Source: Prorocentrum cordatum
Taxonomy: Eukaryota > Sar > Dinophyceae > Prorocentrales > Prorocentraceae
Assembly: GCA_963575745.1 (NCBI GenBank)
Contig: CAUYUJ010018656.1
Span: 1-64,000 of the forward strand
Reading direction: 5' to 3'
DNA length: 64,000 nt
Positions 62,765 through 64,000 of the stretch are shown in pieces. The translations under genes were made by a program, and so were the position numbers. The stretch's first letter is position 1. The number at the start of each line of letters is the position of its first letter. The notes beneath the pieces were generated by a model. That model did no database searches, had not been told where the DNA came from, and worked only from the letters and a program-made list of their open reading frames with translations.

Positions 62765-63455
62765 CTAGACGGCCATACAGGCCTTGAAGGCGGTCCAAGA
62801 GGCCGCCGAGAAGGCCACCCAAGGCAAAAGCCAAGCACTTCGAATGGAACGCGTATATTTCCTGCAAGTGCGTTTTTTCCATCCCAACAGCGGCCACGAC
62901 GGCCCCAAAGGCTCCCAAAATCTGCCCCAAGAGGGCCCCCAGACGGCATCAAGAGAGTTTCGAGCCTCCGGGGGCCCGAGGGGGCCACCGGAGGATCCGT
63001 ACATGGTCGGGGACGGCCCCAAGGAGGGCCCAAGACGGGCTCAGCTCCCCATGACATGACGGGCCAACGAGGGACCCGTGACGGCCGAAACGGGCCCCCA
63101 GACGGGCCAAAATGTACCCAAAAGACTTTCTCAAAACGGTCAAAAAGGCCGCCGAGAAGGCCCCCCAAGAGCAAAAATCAAACATTTCCAGTGGAACGAA
63201 ACAATGCATATTTCCGGGATGTTCGCTTTTGCTGTCCAAACAGTGGCCACGACGGCCCCAAAGGCTCCCCAAATCGGCCCTCGACGGCCCAAGAGGCCCC
63301 CCAAGAGGGTCCCAGGCCGTCCCGAAGAGAGCTTCAAGCAGCACAAGAGAGGTCCAAGACGGCCCAAGAGAGCCTCCGGGGGCCCGAGGGGGCCACCGGA
63401 GGATCCCTACATGGTCGGAGAGGGCCCCAAGAAGGCCCAAAGACGGGCTCAGCTC
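62765..63455. repeat. Tandem duplication of a 330-360 bp GGCCCAAGA-rich unit
   Basis: Unit 1 (62780-63045) and unit 2 (63125-63450) share AGGCCGCCGAGAAGGCC, GCGGCCACGACGGCCCCAAA or its variant, and GCCTCCGGGGGCCCGAGGGG then GGCCACCGGAGGATCC and ACATGGTCGG, in order. Confidence 0.9.
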
Positions 63456-63654
63456 CTCAAGACGGGCCAGGAGGGAACCACGCAGCACACACTCGCAGCG
63501 AGAGATGGGTTCGCCCTTCATTCCGTTGCGAACTTCAACGATGATGATGTCGATAACATGCTATTTAGTAGTGGCAGGAAGCCACGGGTGCCAGCCGTGT
63601 ACAGTGTACAGGAATTATGGTTTGGCCTTCGCGCGTCCACGATGGACACCTGCG

Positions 63655-63805
63655 TCGTGAGTGGGGGAGGGGGAGGAGGAGGAGGAGGAGGAGGAGGAGG
63701 AGGAGGAGGAGGAGGAGGAGGAGGAGGAGGACGAGGACGAGGACGAGGAGGAGGAGGAGGAGGAGGAGGACGAGGAGGAGGAGGAGGAGGAGGAGGAGGA
63801 GGCAT
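63655..63805. repeat. (GGA)n microsatellite
   Basis: GGA triplets with GACGAGGAC interruptions. Confidence 0.96.
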
Positions 63806-63861
63806 CCAGGACTGCACAAGGCGGCCGAAGAGAGCGCCCACAGGGGCCCCGGTGGGGACAG

Positions 63862-64000
63862 TTCGAACCCACATTTCGAGGCCTCCGCCCCAAGAGAACC
63901 CCGAAGATCGCCAGCAGGCCCCCAAGGCCCTCCCCCCAGAGAGGATCTGAGAGGGCCAAAAGATGGCCCGAAGAGTCCCCGAAAGGCGCCCCGAGAGGCT
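63862..64000 (+). repeat. 139-bp direct repeat L, copy 2 (cut by window end)
   Basis: Same sequence as 62086-62224 with about one mismatch; continues beyond the window. Confidence 0.95.

Noticed and set aside
62086-64000. Definite LTR element
   Set aside because: Right copy is cut by the window end and no target duplication or terminal TG/CA can be seen.

Overview
This window is a nuclear genome scaffold from a dinoflagellate, with no prokaryotic features. Three things in the sequence say so. A relict of the dinoflagellate trans-spliced leader (20 of 22 positions) sits just upstream of a coding region at 29007-29028. The retrotransposon at 19.7-27.2 kb has the long, GC-rich, endonuclease-RT-RNase H plus zinc-finger build common in dinoflagellate genomes. 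The 237-bp intron inferred at 45420-45656 would use a GC donor, which dinoflagellates often do. Genus cannot be fixed; a large GC-rich genome such as Prorocentrum is my guess only. A 100-N scaffold gap lies at 36441-36540.

Layout. 1-18 kb: a 90-bp satellite, an 11-bp minisatellite, many triplet microsatellites and the first short inverted-repeat elements; no convincing gene. 18.3-18.95 kb (minus): a broken, acidic, coil-rich coding relic. 19.7-27.2 kb: a decayed LINE-type retrotransposon (zinc finger/coiled coil, EEP endonuclease, reverse transcriptase, RNase H, zinc finger, low-complexity tail). 28.0-28.3 kb (minus): an RS-rich coding fragment. 29.1-31.1 kb: an intact gene for a type II membrane sulfotransferase with its whole catalytic domain duplicated in tandem. 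31.3-42.5 kb: tandem and dispersed repeats and hairpins. 42.7-45.8 kb: a polytopic membrane protein with a cupredoxin-like N-terminal domain and one GC-AG intron. 45.9-50.1 kb: a cluster of foldback elements. 50.2-51.3 kb: an intact PLC-like phosphodiesterase. 51.3-57.4 kb: low-complexity and higher-order repeats. 57.4-62.1 kb: a broken GC-rich coding region with an OTU-protease motif and a DUF6570/Helitron-like segment. 62.1-64 kb: direct and tandem repeats.

The most striking feature is the number of short (about 100-270 bp) elements with terminal inverted repeats or near-perfect foldback structure. I count at least twelve sequence families here. Several copies have target-site duplications of 5-8 bp, and two insertions can be compared with a matching empty site inside this same window. 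One family is inferred to be a spliced intron inside the membrane-protein gene, and another copy ends at a 3' splice site. This fits introner-like non-autonomous DNA transposons that keep creating introns. A subset is flanked by unusually long (24-42 bp) direct repeats that ordinary transposition does not explain.
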